Assembly (NCBI GenBank): GCA_013396995.1
Contig: VWZP01001424.1
Span: 842,726-906,725 of the forward strand
From: Dicaeum eximium
Lineage: Eukaryota; Chordata; Aves; Passeriformes; Dicaeidae
Length of the DNA: 64,000 bases
Direction: 5' to 3'
Shown: piece after piece, positions 35,896 through 47,460 of the stretch
Layout: each line of letters starts with the position of its first letter
Numbering within the stretch: the first letter of the stretch is position 1
Notes under the pieces: model-generated
What the model was told of the DNA's origin: nothing
What the model saw: the letters and a program-made list of their open reading frames with translations, nothing else
Database searches by the model: none
Made by a program: the position numbers and the translations under genes

Positions 35896-37571
35896 TGGGG
35901 AAAGGAAGCATTCAGCTGTACAGATATTTATTGTTTATTGGAAGTTATAGCTCATGGATAGATTTTGATGTCTCAGAAGGGAATTTAGGTAGTCCACAGA
36001 ATAATTTGAACTGGGGTCAACAGAAATAAACAAACAGAAAAGACTAGATGAAGAATTGCTTGGTTCTGGTCATATCTGAAAGCTGAACATAGAACTACTT
36101 ATTTCTGAAGGTTTTTTTTATAAACTCTATCCATGTGCAGTAGAAAGTTTGTTTTTCTCCCCACAGTTCACAAAACAGTTGTTCAAACCATGCTCAAGGT
36201 TTGTACAATTGACAACTTGAAAACAAAAGGAAAATACAGCATTACTCAAACTGTTGTCTTGAGCCGCCTTCCTCAAAGACATCAATATTTCATGCTTTCT
36301 GAATGGAACCAACTTCAACTGCAAAAGTTATGGAACAACTTCTTAAGTTTTTGATACATACTAGGCAGAAAGGAAACAATCTTAAAATCATGAGTCCGTA
36401 CGGTAAGTGTGAATGGGGGACTTAATGTTTTAAGGATATCCTAAGGTCAATTTAATATCAAAAAAACCTAGGCTTTCTAATATAAGAGATCTTGTAGTGT
36501 GTATCGAAGTCGCTTTTAACATGAAAATATGTAAGGAACAGTCACTCATTTAGTTTAAAGCTAGCTATTTTTTATTAGCCATTTGCTCATGTTCAGCTTT
36601 TAAGGCCAAGATAATTTGTTACATAATTTTTTAAAAAAATCATATATCCTAGCATGTAACCACTGTTTTTGATGGATTCCTTTGATAAACATATATTTGT
36701 GGAATGTAATTTAAGACAAAATTTTCTAAGTGATTAATATATTTTCTTAAGAACAAGTAATTATATATCATAATAAAACTTGTTTCTTTTTAAAGAATTT
36801 CCTTTATTCTTATCATCAGTTCTTTAATATTTCTGATACATTTATATTGTCTAAATGTTTATTCTATCAGTAAATAATGCTTATCTTCAAGCACAGAGAT
36901 AAATGAAGTTTCTGTTATCTGTGAATCTGGTTTACAAGGCTTTTTAGTTTTTCTCCTTGCTATGAACACCAGAGAGGACTCCACCAGAGAGGAATACAAT
37001 CTGAACATACAAATTGTATGTTCAAAAGGTCTTTCATATATGTATGTAGGGTCCAGGAATCAGTAAACACTACTGAGTGTGTTTTCTGTTTCTAGCCTAA
37101 AAATCCATAGATTTTCTCCTGAATAAGCATTTAAGTTATTAGAGGCTGTAGACTAGCTACATAAACAAAATAGAGAACAGGAACTAAAATGAAACCGTTT
37201 AAAATAATATAAATGGTCACTTTACATCATTGTTTGGCCTTTGCAGATGTTTATTTGGATTTATAAAACCAAGATATGTAAGAAATACTGCTTAGTTCCA
37301 AAATAAAACTCTTTGAAGTCTGATTAAAAGCTCAAGCATGCCCAAGCAGATATGTTTTGCTTACTCACAAGGGATGATTTTTCAATTTTTAAAATTGACT
37401 TTAGCATTTTCTGATATATGGGTGAATAGTACAAAGGGAAAAGGACTGCAAACCTGGATGATTCAAAGTTAGTGTCACAGGATGAGGTTAAAGTCACTAG
37501 AGTAATCCACAAAGTCTTTAAAAGGTTCAAGGCCATAAAACAATACCTACATGGCAGTGTGCTAAACTATA
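35896..37571. other. Unique AT-rich DNA, no recognised gene
   Basis: Nothing recognised. Frames at 36133-36354 are open on both strands, which is typical of noncoding DNA. A plus-strand donor-like ACGGTAAGTGTG lies near 36400 without a supporting acceptor. Confidence 0.5.
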
Positions 37572-37633
37572 GGTTGGACTGGATGATCTCAAAGGTCTTT
37601 CCCAAACTAGTTGATTTCGTGAGTTCTGTGATC
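37572..37633 (+). mobile_element. CR1 3' tip, sense, very short
   Basis: Only the last 60 or so bases of a CR1 are evident: AGGTTGGACTGGATGATCTC, AAAGGTCTTTCCCAAACTAG and a decayed tail GTGAGTTCTGTGATC. Extreme 5' truncation is common for CR1. Upstream sequence to about 37460 may be older CR1 but is not convincing. Confidence 0.75.
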
Positions 37634-37985
37634 TATCCTTATCACAGTGCTTGTAATCAGATAGCTCAGCCAAGTATCCAAAGTAATAAGTCAGTGTGGA
37701 CAATCTGGAGTTTTCCTTAGTTCTCTGTAAAGGTGAAAGTGCTCTGGCGATCCATGTAAAGCCCAGGGACCTTCTAGTAGTCCCTATGTTCATAGGCATT
37801 AAGATGTGGGAGAACAAAAACTGTTCAGACAAACTTAATTGTTCTGATCTCAAAGAAAAAGTGAATCAGATTGCAAGTGTATATTCTAGATAGTTTTCAG
37901 GCTTGTTTCTGAGGATGTAGTTAGCAAAAACAGCAAAAACAGTTTTATGCACCTCTGAAGAATAGCTGGCCTACTGGCTTATGCT

Positions 37986-38020
37986 TGTTTATTTGTTTGT
38001 TTGTTTGCTTGTTTTGTTTT
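37986..38020. repeat. (TTTG)n simple repeat
   Basis: About eight imperfect TTTG units with one TTTA and one CTTG variant. Confidence 0.88.
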
Positions 38021-39562
38021 CTTATCATTTTGGGAAATTTTATAAGACCAAAAGAGAGAAATTCTCACAGGATTCACTTTCTCAACTGATGGCAAAAGCA
38101 GTTAAAGAACTCAGGGCTTTACTACAAGATAAGTGAACAATGTAGGAAAGCAGGAGGAGGAAGGGTAAGCATTACAAGTAATATTAGGGAATAAAGTCCC
38201 AAAGATTCTATTTTAGATTGAGCAGGAGTGTGCAGCTGTGCCTGCCTAAAGTATTGTGATTTCAGAAGAAAATGACATTGTTGACATCATCTGTGAAGCA
38301 GAGTTGATATTTAAACATATCATGAATTTAAATAAAATCTATGAAATTCCTCTTTTACTGTCTCCTTTCAGAGTATTTTGAAAGCTTGAAAGCCCAGGAT
38401 CTTGGATTAAAAAGAATAATAGGTATAGTTCACGGTTAATACATAATTGTTCTTTATAAATCTATGAGAGCTTATTTTTTAAAGTATCAAGAAGTGGGCC
38501 TTCTTTAGGCATGATTTAGTTATTTCATAAAGTTACAAAAACTGATTACACTGTTCTAATGCATTCCTGCTGTTAAAAGCTCTTTAGATTTGTTTAGTTG
38601 GCTTTGGTTTAATTGGATTTTCATTCAATTAAAAAAAAAAACATGAAGGATTTGTGGAAAAGCTCACTTATATCTGAACAATTAACTACCTGTCAACTGG
38701 ATTGCTGTGTTGTCTACATGGTAAAAATTCTAAGTAGATAGAGCAAAGATTTCAGTGGACAGAAAGTCAAAACATGAGATAAATGGCTAGTTATGGAGGC
38801 CTACATTTTGTGTATTTTAGAGAACAGACGGGAAAAAACACCGTCCTTTTTTTCAGTGATGATGTGAAAACAATTATCTCAGTCTTCCTATTTGTAATGA
38901 AAAAAAAAAATCTGTGTCTCTCTAGGGTTAAGTACAAATTTTTGATCTTAAATTATTTGATCATTTGTACTCAGGAGTATTTACAAAATTTAGATATAAT
39001 AGTTCAATTCTTTTAGAAATTGCTGCGTATGACTCATTTCTGATCTTTCAGGTTTTCAAGAATTGTGGATTTAGAGGAGAACTTATATGTCAGTGGTTCC
39101 ATACTGTGGAATTAAAACTGTGATTATTACTTCATTATAGTCTAACTAAATTTTGACTGTATTACTTAAAAAAAAGATAATGCATCCTCTTCACAGTTGG
39201 AACATTAGCATATTATGTTTTTCTGGATATTTCCAAATGTAACCATGTAACATTTTAGACAATTGAAAATACAATGTTTAAGCTCTTTGAAATGCTTAAG
39301 TCATATTCAACAAATATATCTGTAGTTCAGACAAAAATGGCAACTCTTTATTTTTTTATATTCATACTCTGATGTAGTCTAAAATAATATTTAGAATAAT
39401 TTTAAAGCAGTACTACTCATTGTTGATGTGGTTGAACTTTGGTTGTCATTTTTCTTCATTTCTGGGTGTCCTACAGTTTTATTTTCAAATTTGTGAGTGA
39501 TTGAAAGCACATTCCAAAGTCCTCATTTTAGAGTACATATCTTCTTGAGTCTTCTGAGTCTT

Positions 39563-39575
39563 TATATATATATAT
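39563..39575. repeat. Short (TA)n tract
   Basis: An alternating TA run of 13 bases. Confidence 0.8.
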
Positions 39576-39884
39576 TTTAGCATTAACTATCAGACCATGT
39601 TTCCATCTGTCATAGCTCCCACAGAACTATGGCTTAATGCCAAAGTATTTGGTTCTCCAGATTAATCCCTTCCCACAGTTCAGGTTTAGGTTACTAACAT
39701 GACACCAAGACAGATAGACTTCAATTAAGACACTGGGAAACTTCATTGTGACATCCATATCTTGGTCTCATCTTTCTTGTTCCCACTTTTTCCAGCAATT
39801 TCCTGTTTAAACATCTCCCTGTTACTCTTCCTAAACTCTCTTCAATGTTTCCATGTCAGCAGACCTGGTAACTCAAAAGATGAT

Positions 39885-40880
39885 AAAAAAAATAGAATAT
39901 AGAGTATCCTGATTTGGAAAGGTATTCATAAAGATCATCAAACTCCAATTTCTAGCCCTGTACATGTGTCATGGTTTAGGAATGGTATTCCCCAATTTAG
40001 TTGTCCTATTGAAACTCATGTGTCACTCACTGGCTTCCCCCTAGCCCTCCCATGAAGGAAAATTGGAGACACAAAAGGCAAGATCACAGGCTGAGAAAAG
40101 AACAATTTACTGGAAATAACAAAGAGATAAGAAAATTAAAAGCAATAGTAACACTATAAATAACACAGTGTATAAGATTCACATGTGATTTCTTGGAACC
40201 AGTGCTCTCTCTGCCACATTTACCCAACCCAAAGGAGCTGCTTCTCTCCCTCCCCCTGCCTCTGGCATCGACATGAGGTGGTACAGAGTAACCTCCAGGT
40301 CCTAGCCATGCCTCCTTACAGCTACAGCAAATATTAACCCTGTCCTGGCCAGAACCAGGACAACAGGACAGCTCCAAGAATCACACCATGTGCCTGACAG
40401 GATATTGCAAACATTTCTTTAACTCTGCGAACTCGATGCCATGACCGCTTCCCTGCAGAGCCTGTTCCAGCTACCCTCTGGATGATGAACTTTTTCTGAA
40501 TATCAAACCTAAATGCCCTCTGACACAGCTTCATGCCTTTACCTGGTGTCTATCACTGGTCACAAGAGATCAGTACCTTCCCCTCATACAGAAACTGTGG
40601 AAGAAACTCCCCTCTTCTCCAGGCTGAACAGTCCAAGTGACCTAAACCACTCCTCATACATCTTCTCCTCTAGGCCCTTCACCATCCTTGTGGCCCTTCT
40701 TTGGACATTCTCTAATAGTTGTGTATCTTTCTTATATTGTGGCACCTAGAACTGCACACAAGGACTTGAGGTGAGGCTACCCTAGCACAGACTGGATCAG
40801 GAAAATCACCTCCCTTGAGCAGCCAGCAATGCACCCCAGGACACAGCTGAGCCTTCTGGTGGTCATGTCACAGTGTTCAC
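39885..40880 (-). mobile_element. CR1 3' region, antisense, split by an LTR
   Basis: The reversed CR1 tail (AGAGTATCCTGATTTGGAAA) starts at about 39885 and reaches CTAGCCCTGTACATG at 39966. After an LTR insert it resumes at 40363 with ACAGGACAGCTCCAAGAATC, exactly where the family sequence should continue. It then runs through CTCTTCTCCAGGCTGAACAG, CTTCTTATATTGTGGCACCT and CACCCCAGGACACAGCTGAG to about 40880. Net length without the LTR is about 600 bp. It is a 5'-truncated copy of intermediate age. Confidence 0.94.
39967..40362 (-). mobile_element. Solo LTR (family B, ERVL-like) inserted in CR1
   Basis: A 396-bp LTR with plus-strand ends TGTCATGGTTTAGGAATGG and CAGAACCAGGACA-like sequence. 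On its sense (minus) strand it starts TGTCCTGGTTCTGGCCAGGA and ends ATTCCTAAACCATGACA. It is flanked by ACATG (39962-39966) and ACAGG (40363-40367), a 5-bp target duplication with one change; the CR1 family sequence predicts ACAGG at this site. The insertion must be younger than the CR1. No internal viral genes are present. Confidence 0.9.
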
Positions 40881-43800
40881 TCAGTAGAATGAGACTTAAT
40901 GTTAGAAGAACCAAGATTTGAATAGTGGAGACTAGTAAGTTTGTAAGAGTAGTGGTATCTGGAGCCTGAAATACTACTGAACCAAGTGGAACCCAGCCAG
41001 CTCCTGACAAATGATGTTTTTGAGATCTTTTTTCTTCTTATTATTCTTGTAGAATTGTCTTCTGCCATTTAAGACAGAACAGAAAGACTATAAACATGCT
41101 TATAGAAAGCCAAATTATTTCATTACCTTAACATGAGGGTTTTTATGTAAAATAAAGTAACAGATGGTAAGGTATGAGGTCTAGAGACAAAGGACTTTTC
41201 CAATTACTTATGAAGAGGTGAGAAATGAACAAATCTGCATAATTTTTTATATCATAAAAAGGTAGGAAGCAATTTCCAGACTGATTGAAATAGGATGCCA
41301 TTAAAATTGCTTCTTAAGGGAATATTTTAAGTGCCTGTTTTTCAGAATGAAGTGCCTGTAGTTCATGGGAATAGATAACAGCTGTACTGGCCTCTGTGTG
41401 TAAATGCAGTCATATTTCCATGTACTTCAAAATTTTCATAAGTTATATGATTTATGTAAGAATTTATGGTTACTCAAAAGCATCAGAAATTCAATTTAAG
41501 TGCTACTACTCATAAGACTTGCCAAAGGATTAACATCAGCAGATTTATTTTCTTAATTTTATTGTCATTGTATATCATACCTCTTCTAATATCATGTCTC
41601 TGTACTACAATATTTTCATTGTAAAGTAACTGAGAGAATAAAATCCAGCTGAAGAAATTATTATAAAAAAGACAAAACAAAGAGATGTATTTATAAAAAC
41701 ATTTCAATAATTAGAATTTTATTCATAGAAAAAAGACAGAGTTTATTTATAAGAACATTTCACCTTTTTGTACACATCCTGACAAAAAAAGCATCAAGTA
41801 TTCTGTTATGAATTAACCTGAATCTATTTAGATTTGGTATTGTTTTCCTATTATCAGTGTATGCAAAATGTTTTACATAACTTGCCACAATGTAAAATAT
41901 TCTGACACTGCACCTCAAGTCATGCTGTTATTCTCGACACTCACTGTATATTGTGTGATAGAGCAAAATTACCAAACTGTTAGAAAACACTTCTTTTGCT
42001 TGTTTGATTTCTTATAAAATGAAGTCTAGAAAAACCTTTTTGACTATCACCAGTGCTCAGTTCATTGTAATTGAAACTAACACATCTTTGAGGTATTTCA
42101 AGCAACAGTCAAATTTAATATGCACATGGCTTTATGAATGATTGCCGTAAATATTCAAAGTAGTGAGGCAGAGTTTCCTCTGCAAATGCAATCTTCTCAA
42201 ACTCTGCAATGTTTAATAGGCTATTCCTCTAACATGCTGTATTTAGTCTTAGCATCTTTTATGTTGCAAGCTCAAATCTTTTCAGAGTAAACATTCCTTT
42301 AACAGTCTGTGGACCTTACAGTACAGATCACTGCTGTCACTGAATAAGTTTAAAGTGTTGAATGCAAAATATTAGGTAATCTAAGGTGGTTTTAACATCT
42401 ATAACTGTATAGAAAAGCATACGTATAAAGGTCCTGATAAACTTTTGCAAATGGGGTGATATGCTTCACTAGTAAGAGAGAAGCAACAATATATTTTATT
42501 AAAGTTGTGCGTTAATTAAGAAAATTCCATCATAAGTGCAACAGTGGTTTAACCAGATTGCATAGGAAGGTCATTGACTGCATAGAGGACAGGGTCACAT
42601 AAAGATGTCAGGGACAACCTTCTGTTGAGTCATGAGGTTCAGAAAGAGCCCACCTTTCCCTTCTCAGAGAGGAGTCAAGGACACTTAGTCTGAAACTTGG
42701 TCAACACTTTATGTCTGAAGGATTGTATAGAGACAATGAATCCTGTATATCACTTAGGTTAAGATTTCAAGTTTTAGCATGCTATTAATCATTCAGCAAG
42801 GATCTGTTGCAGCAAGGAATTTCTCAACCTCTAGGAGTAACCTTGAGAGGCACCCCTACTCAAAGTGAAGTCCTAGTGCGAGACCCCTGCTATCCAGGAG
42901 AGCTCAGCAGGCCCTGAGTGTGTCACTATTTGCAAAGTAGCATGATTGATTTATTTGTGTACTACCAAGATATCTGAGTCAATGCTCTAGACAGCCCTTG
43001 TGTATCATGTTGCCATCTGTCCCCCAAAGTCTACAGCAAGCTCAATATGGCTATCAAAACACCACTGGCAATAATGGATTAAGCAGGAGGCAGGGGGAGA
43101 GAGGCACACTATCACACTCTATGCTGTATGACTATAGGCAATTTATCTTACCTTCAGAGGTTGGTGGTATGACCACTCTATGCACCTGAGTATGCACACT
43201 CTGTGTGTTTTGAGCAGACACAGTCATAAACTGAGGCACAGATATTTCACCTAATAGAAAGAGCCTGATATACTGGATGCACAGCTTTTACCTATTCATT
43301 AATTTTAGTCTGAGAATCTCTCTTAGTTCTCATAAAAATCTTTCAACCTTTACCTGTCAGTCTACTTCAACAGAACTAGCCAGGTGCCTTCACTCAAAGC
43401 TTGTCAACACTTTTCAAAATGTCTCTTCTAATCTCAGTCTCTGAGCAAAGAGAAATTTTCTAAAAATATTTTCCTTTTTCTATTCAACAGTTACTTAATT
43501 TAAAGTAATTCAACTATCTTTTCCTAATAAAGTACTATGAAAAAGCTACCACAGTACCCTTTGAACGAATGGTCTTGAAGCACCCAAATGTTTCTAGGCT
43601 TCAAGAGAATACAGAGATTTTTTTTGTACATCTTTGTTTTAATGTGTCTTTGATGTCTCCTGGAACTTTATATGCAGTATCTTAATGAAAAGTGATAGGT
43701 CAGCTTTCAGGTATTTCAAAGCTGGAGAGAAAAGTATCTAGTATGTTCAGAATCTGCCTCTTCTGTGAAACTTCTGTATTGTCCTTTACTCAGAGCTGAT

Positions 43801-44340
43801 TGTGAAATTGGAAGCTGTAATGATTGTTTACTTTTTCTGAGCACCCAAAATTACTTGGGAATGTTAATACCCTAGCTGTCTTTCAATGTCTGTCTACAGC
43901 TATCCTGGAAAAATTAGTAACGTTTGGGATCTATTTGAAATAAGTTAAAGGATAACAACCTAATTAATGCCAATCAAAATTATTTTCTCAACAGAATATC
44001 TTCTAAAGAAGGTTGTTTTGGGAAAGAAATGTAAGGAGAACATTTATGTACTTAGAAATTTTTAAAAGGGGTAATTTTAAGGCATCTTAATTCAAACCAA
44101 CAAAGAATATTAGTTCCTGCTGTGGGAGTGATAAATATTTAATGTATTACTTATAGTAAAGAAAAAATTATCTGTTCTACTGCAGGCATATGGATCTGAT
44201 CACCCCAATATACAAAGTGTAGGACAAAATGGAATATAAGAAAAATTGAAAAATATGAAAAAGATTTCAAAGAAAATTTAGGGACTTTCTGATTATCTGA
44301 TGACATACATATTTATATACATGAATATCACATGTATTTC
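40881..44340. other. Unique AT-rich DNA; possible unassigned repeat at 42540-42960
   Basis: Most of this block shows nothing recognisable. The stretch 42540-42960 is richer in GC and structured in a repeat-like way (for example AACCTTGAGAGGCACCCCTA and TAGTGCGAGACCCCTGC), but I cannot name a family. An open frame at 42998-43189 is not supported by splice sites. Confidence 0.4.
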
Positions 44341-45580
44341 ATATACGGTGTATGTGCTTGAATCCATCAGAGGAATGAAACACAAGGCATGCATCTGCCT
44401 TGACTTCAACAAAGCACTCAATACAGCACCATGTTGAAAACTAGGGGTCAGATAAAAAGAGAAAAGATAAAAATTACTAGAACTACAAAATTAACAAGGT
44501 TCTAGTTAAAGGGCAGAAGACAGCACATATTATTGATATTAAATATGTTATGAAAGACAAATGAAATAATGTTTCTCAAGGGTTAGGTCAGTAATACTCT
44601 TAAGTGAAATTCAAGATTTTATGTATGAATCAGGAATACCTCAAGGACTTTTAGTAATGTTGCAAACATAAAAATCATGGTAATCCTAGAGTGAAGGCTC
44701 ATTCCACACAAGTACTGCTTAAATAAGTAAAAGTAATCAAAATAGAGTAATTGAAGAAAATACAAACAAAGCAGGAAACAACTCCTTCCAGCTGCATTTG
44801 CTCTTCTGTTCTATAAAATAAACTCTGTTGCTTTGACTTTCAATACCAATTTTGGCTAAGATATTCTTTGTGTTGCAGAAAGTTACTTGTACAGATGTGT
44901 ACATTTCACTAACCGGTGAGTAACTGATGAATCATTTCTAGCTGACAGACTGGTAGCTTCACAATTTTAATGATTTTAAAAAAATTGTCTGCTCATTCTC
45001 ACAGGAGAAAAATTGGGTGAATTTCGGTAGCAAAGAGATAGACATAATAATACAACTTTTGACACTAAAAAGTCTTGTGTTTTGTAATGGAAACTAGTAA
45101 GAAAAATCACTGACAAAACCTGAGGGCAGAAATTCAGGCTCATTGAAGGAGCTGTATCATATTCAGTCCTATGAGGTACCAATATGTCACAGCTGTGAAT
45201 AATGCAAATGGCGTCCTAGGATTTGTCAGCTGAGTTAGGACAATATTAGTTCCATTATACAAAATTCTGGTGAGATAGTCTCTGAAATATGTGCTCTGGT
45301 CATTCATATTGAAAGGAGATTAATTTAAACTGACAGATGGAGAGAGCTTCTGTGAAAATGTAGAAAATTGGAAGTCTATTATATGAGAAGAGACTGGAAG
45401 CACTAGGCTTGGTTAGTCTGGTGACACAAAGGCAAAAAAAGGATAAGGTTGCTACCTATAAATTTGTCCAAGGTTACAGACTATGTAAGGTAAAGGGTTG
45501 GTAAAGGAAAAGATTGATACAATAAATATGTTTTGCTTGAAACTGAAGAACGCCTAGTAATTCTGTGGCATGTATGGAAG
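44341..45580 (+). mobile_element. Old CR1-like LINE, sense, decayed
   Basis: Sense-strand reverse-transcriptase motifs occur at 44390-44431 and 44630-44659. They are followed by decayed 3'-region sequence near 45190-45300 (AATGCAAATGGCGTCCTAGG and related) and 45380-45490 (AGAAGAGACTGGAAGCACTA). No 3' octamer tail is visible and the copy is full of indels, so it is among the oldest repeats in the window. Both boundaries are approximate. Confidence 0.65.
44390..44659 (+). pseudogene. CR1 reverse-transcriptase remnant
   Basis: Two reverse-transcriptase motifs survive: CICLDFNKALNTAP (44390-44431), corresponding to the palm YLDFxKAFDTVP motif, and SGIPQGLLVM (44630-44659), corresponding to the SGVPQGSxLGP motif. 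They are numerically in phase, but the interval is about 60-70 bases longer than in CR1 and contains stops. Not functional. Confidence 0.72.
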
Positions 45581-46959
45581 CCTAGCTTTCACAATGCGTA
45601 ACAGGAGAAAAACAAAGATTAACAAAATAAAGATTATTTTAAATAGATTATCATACTTTTTTAAGGATTAATGACTGTGATTCCTTCTATAAAAGAAGCC
45701 ATTGCTATATGAATGTACTGCATGAACAATTAATAGGTGACATGTATTGAAAGACATAAATAGATATGAAACATATACATTGAATATAGGTCTGCATGAC
45801 TTTAAATATCTGGTCAAACAGCTGGAAATATGAATCTGAATAAAATCAACCAACTGGTTTGTTATGAAGTCAGTTCCAGGCCTGGGAATAACAGGTTCTA
45901 CTATCTGCACAGGATGGAAAGAAATCTGTTTTTTTAGAATACTTTTAAAAGAGATCTTCAGTTTGCCTCTGGGTCAGCATGAGCTGGCACATTAATCTGT
46001 AGCTAAAAGAATTAATCTAATTCTCAGCTGTCTTCATTTGATAAAATTAATCCCACTCATAAACTGTAACAGGCCTGAGTAAGGAAAAATAGTTGTCACT
46101 AGCCGAGTATCTCAGATTACCTAGAGAAAGCTGCAGTTTAGTACAAGAAAGTAGAAGGGAGAGAGACTAGGGCTGCCTAGAAGAAGTGACTGGACCTGAA
46201 AATAAATGAAATTTATTAGAGAAAAAAGTAAGGAGTGTGTGAAGAAGATAATAAAAGTTATCTGTTCTATGGCAGTGTGACTATGAAGTGATGGTAATGT
46301 TAGGAAAATTGTAATAAGGTAACTCCAGGGACATATTTTGTCAAAGAAAAAAAACCAACAAAAATCCTCTATACCCACAGCTGATGACAATCAAATATAG
46401 TGTAAAAACAATGAGAAAAAATCTGGTTGAACAACATGCATTGTGGTAGACTGTTAGAATTCAGGGAGAATATATTCATGTCCAGAATTAGATTTTTTTC
46501 CCTAATATATATAATCTGCTACTAGTCCCTAGCTGTCTGTTTTCTGTGACAACTCTTCAGGATTCATAAAAAATTCATATTACCTCTTTCTTCTTCTGCT
46601 CTTCACCACTTTCTGCTCAATGCCATTGTTATTGAAGGCTAAGCTCTCTAGGTCCTTGGGGTGATCCTGGGTGCATTTTTAGTGCAACTATTGTTCTGAC
46701 ATGAATAGAAGCTAGTGAAAGCGTAGGTGGTAAAAATAAAGTCTGAATATTTACAAGCGGAAAAATAGAGACTTTAGTAAAATGTAAATGCTGCTTGCGT
46801 AAGAGAGGCATCTCAAAAAAAGTGATTCCAGTGCCTTAGCCCAGGCATTGTATTTCATTTTAGTGACATCCTTGGACATATCTTCCAGTTCAGTGTGGGT
46901 GTATCAGATGTCTCAGGAGCCTGTGATGGATGCACTCAGTCCCTTAACCAAACCAGCAG
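45581..46959. other. Unique AT-rich DNA, no recognised gene
   Basis: Nothing recognised apart from ordinary AT-rich sequence. The right end may include more of the adjacent LTR. Confidence 0.5.
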
Positions 46960-47460
46960 TAGCTCAACACAGGCTTCAAAGGAGGTAAAGGCATGAGCTG
47001 CAGCCAGTGCAAGAACTCCTCCAGTTCCATTCTGTCCTCTGAAAATCCGTAAAGGAGCAGGGTGACACAGGGATGCACGTGTGCTTGAGGAAGAAGTAGC
47101 AGGGACATGTTATGAACTGACTGCAATCCCCATTCCCTGTCCTGGCAGTGCTGTGGGGGTGGAGGTAGAGAACTCGGCAGAAAAGTGGAGACTGGGAAGA
47201 AGGGACAGATGGGGAGAAGGTGTTTTAAGATTTGGGTTTATTTCTTATATCCTACTCTGATTTTATTGGTAATAAATTAACCTAATTTCCCCAAGTTGAG
47301 CCTGTTTTGCCCATGTATTAACTGGTGAGTGACCAGTCCCTGTCTTTATCTTGAGCCATTAAGTTTTCATTACAATTCCTTGTCCCTGTCCTGTAGAGGA
47401 GGAAAGTGACAGAGTGACTTTGGTGGACACCTGGTTTCCAGCTGGGGTCAACCCACCACA
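46960..47460 (+). mobile_element. LTR (family A), 5'-truncated
   Basis: The 3' half of the LTR is well kept. Motifs in order are TTATGAACTGACTGCAATCC, CCCCATTCCCTGTCC, GGGGGTGGAGGTAGAGAACT, GGTGTTTTAAGATTTGGGTT, TTAACCTAATTTCCCCAAGT and an end TCAACCCACCACA. Weaker similarity continues left to about 46960. Aligns directly with 34611-34910 and 53564-54085. The start and any target duplication are unclear. Confidence 0.87.

Larger units (their letters stand above)
37634..39884. other. Unique AT-rich DNA, weak exon candidate
   Basis: Holds a (TTTG)n tract (37986-38020) and a TA tract (39563-39575). A 51-bp plus-strand stretch (38372-38422) has a strong upstream pyrimidine tract; it is discussed under findings. 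Confidence 0.45.
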
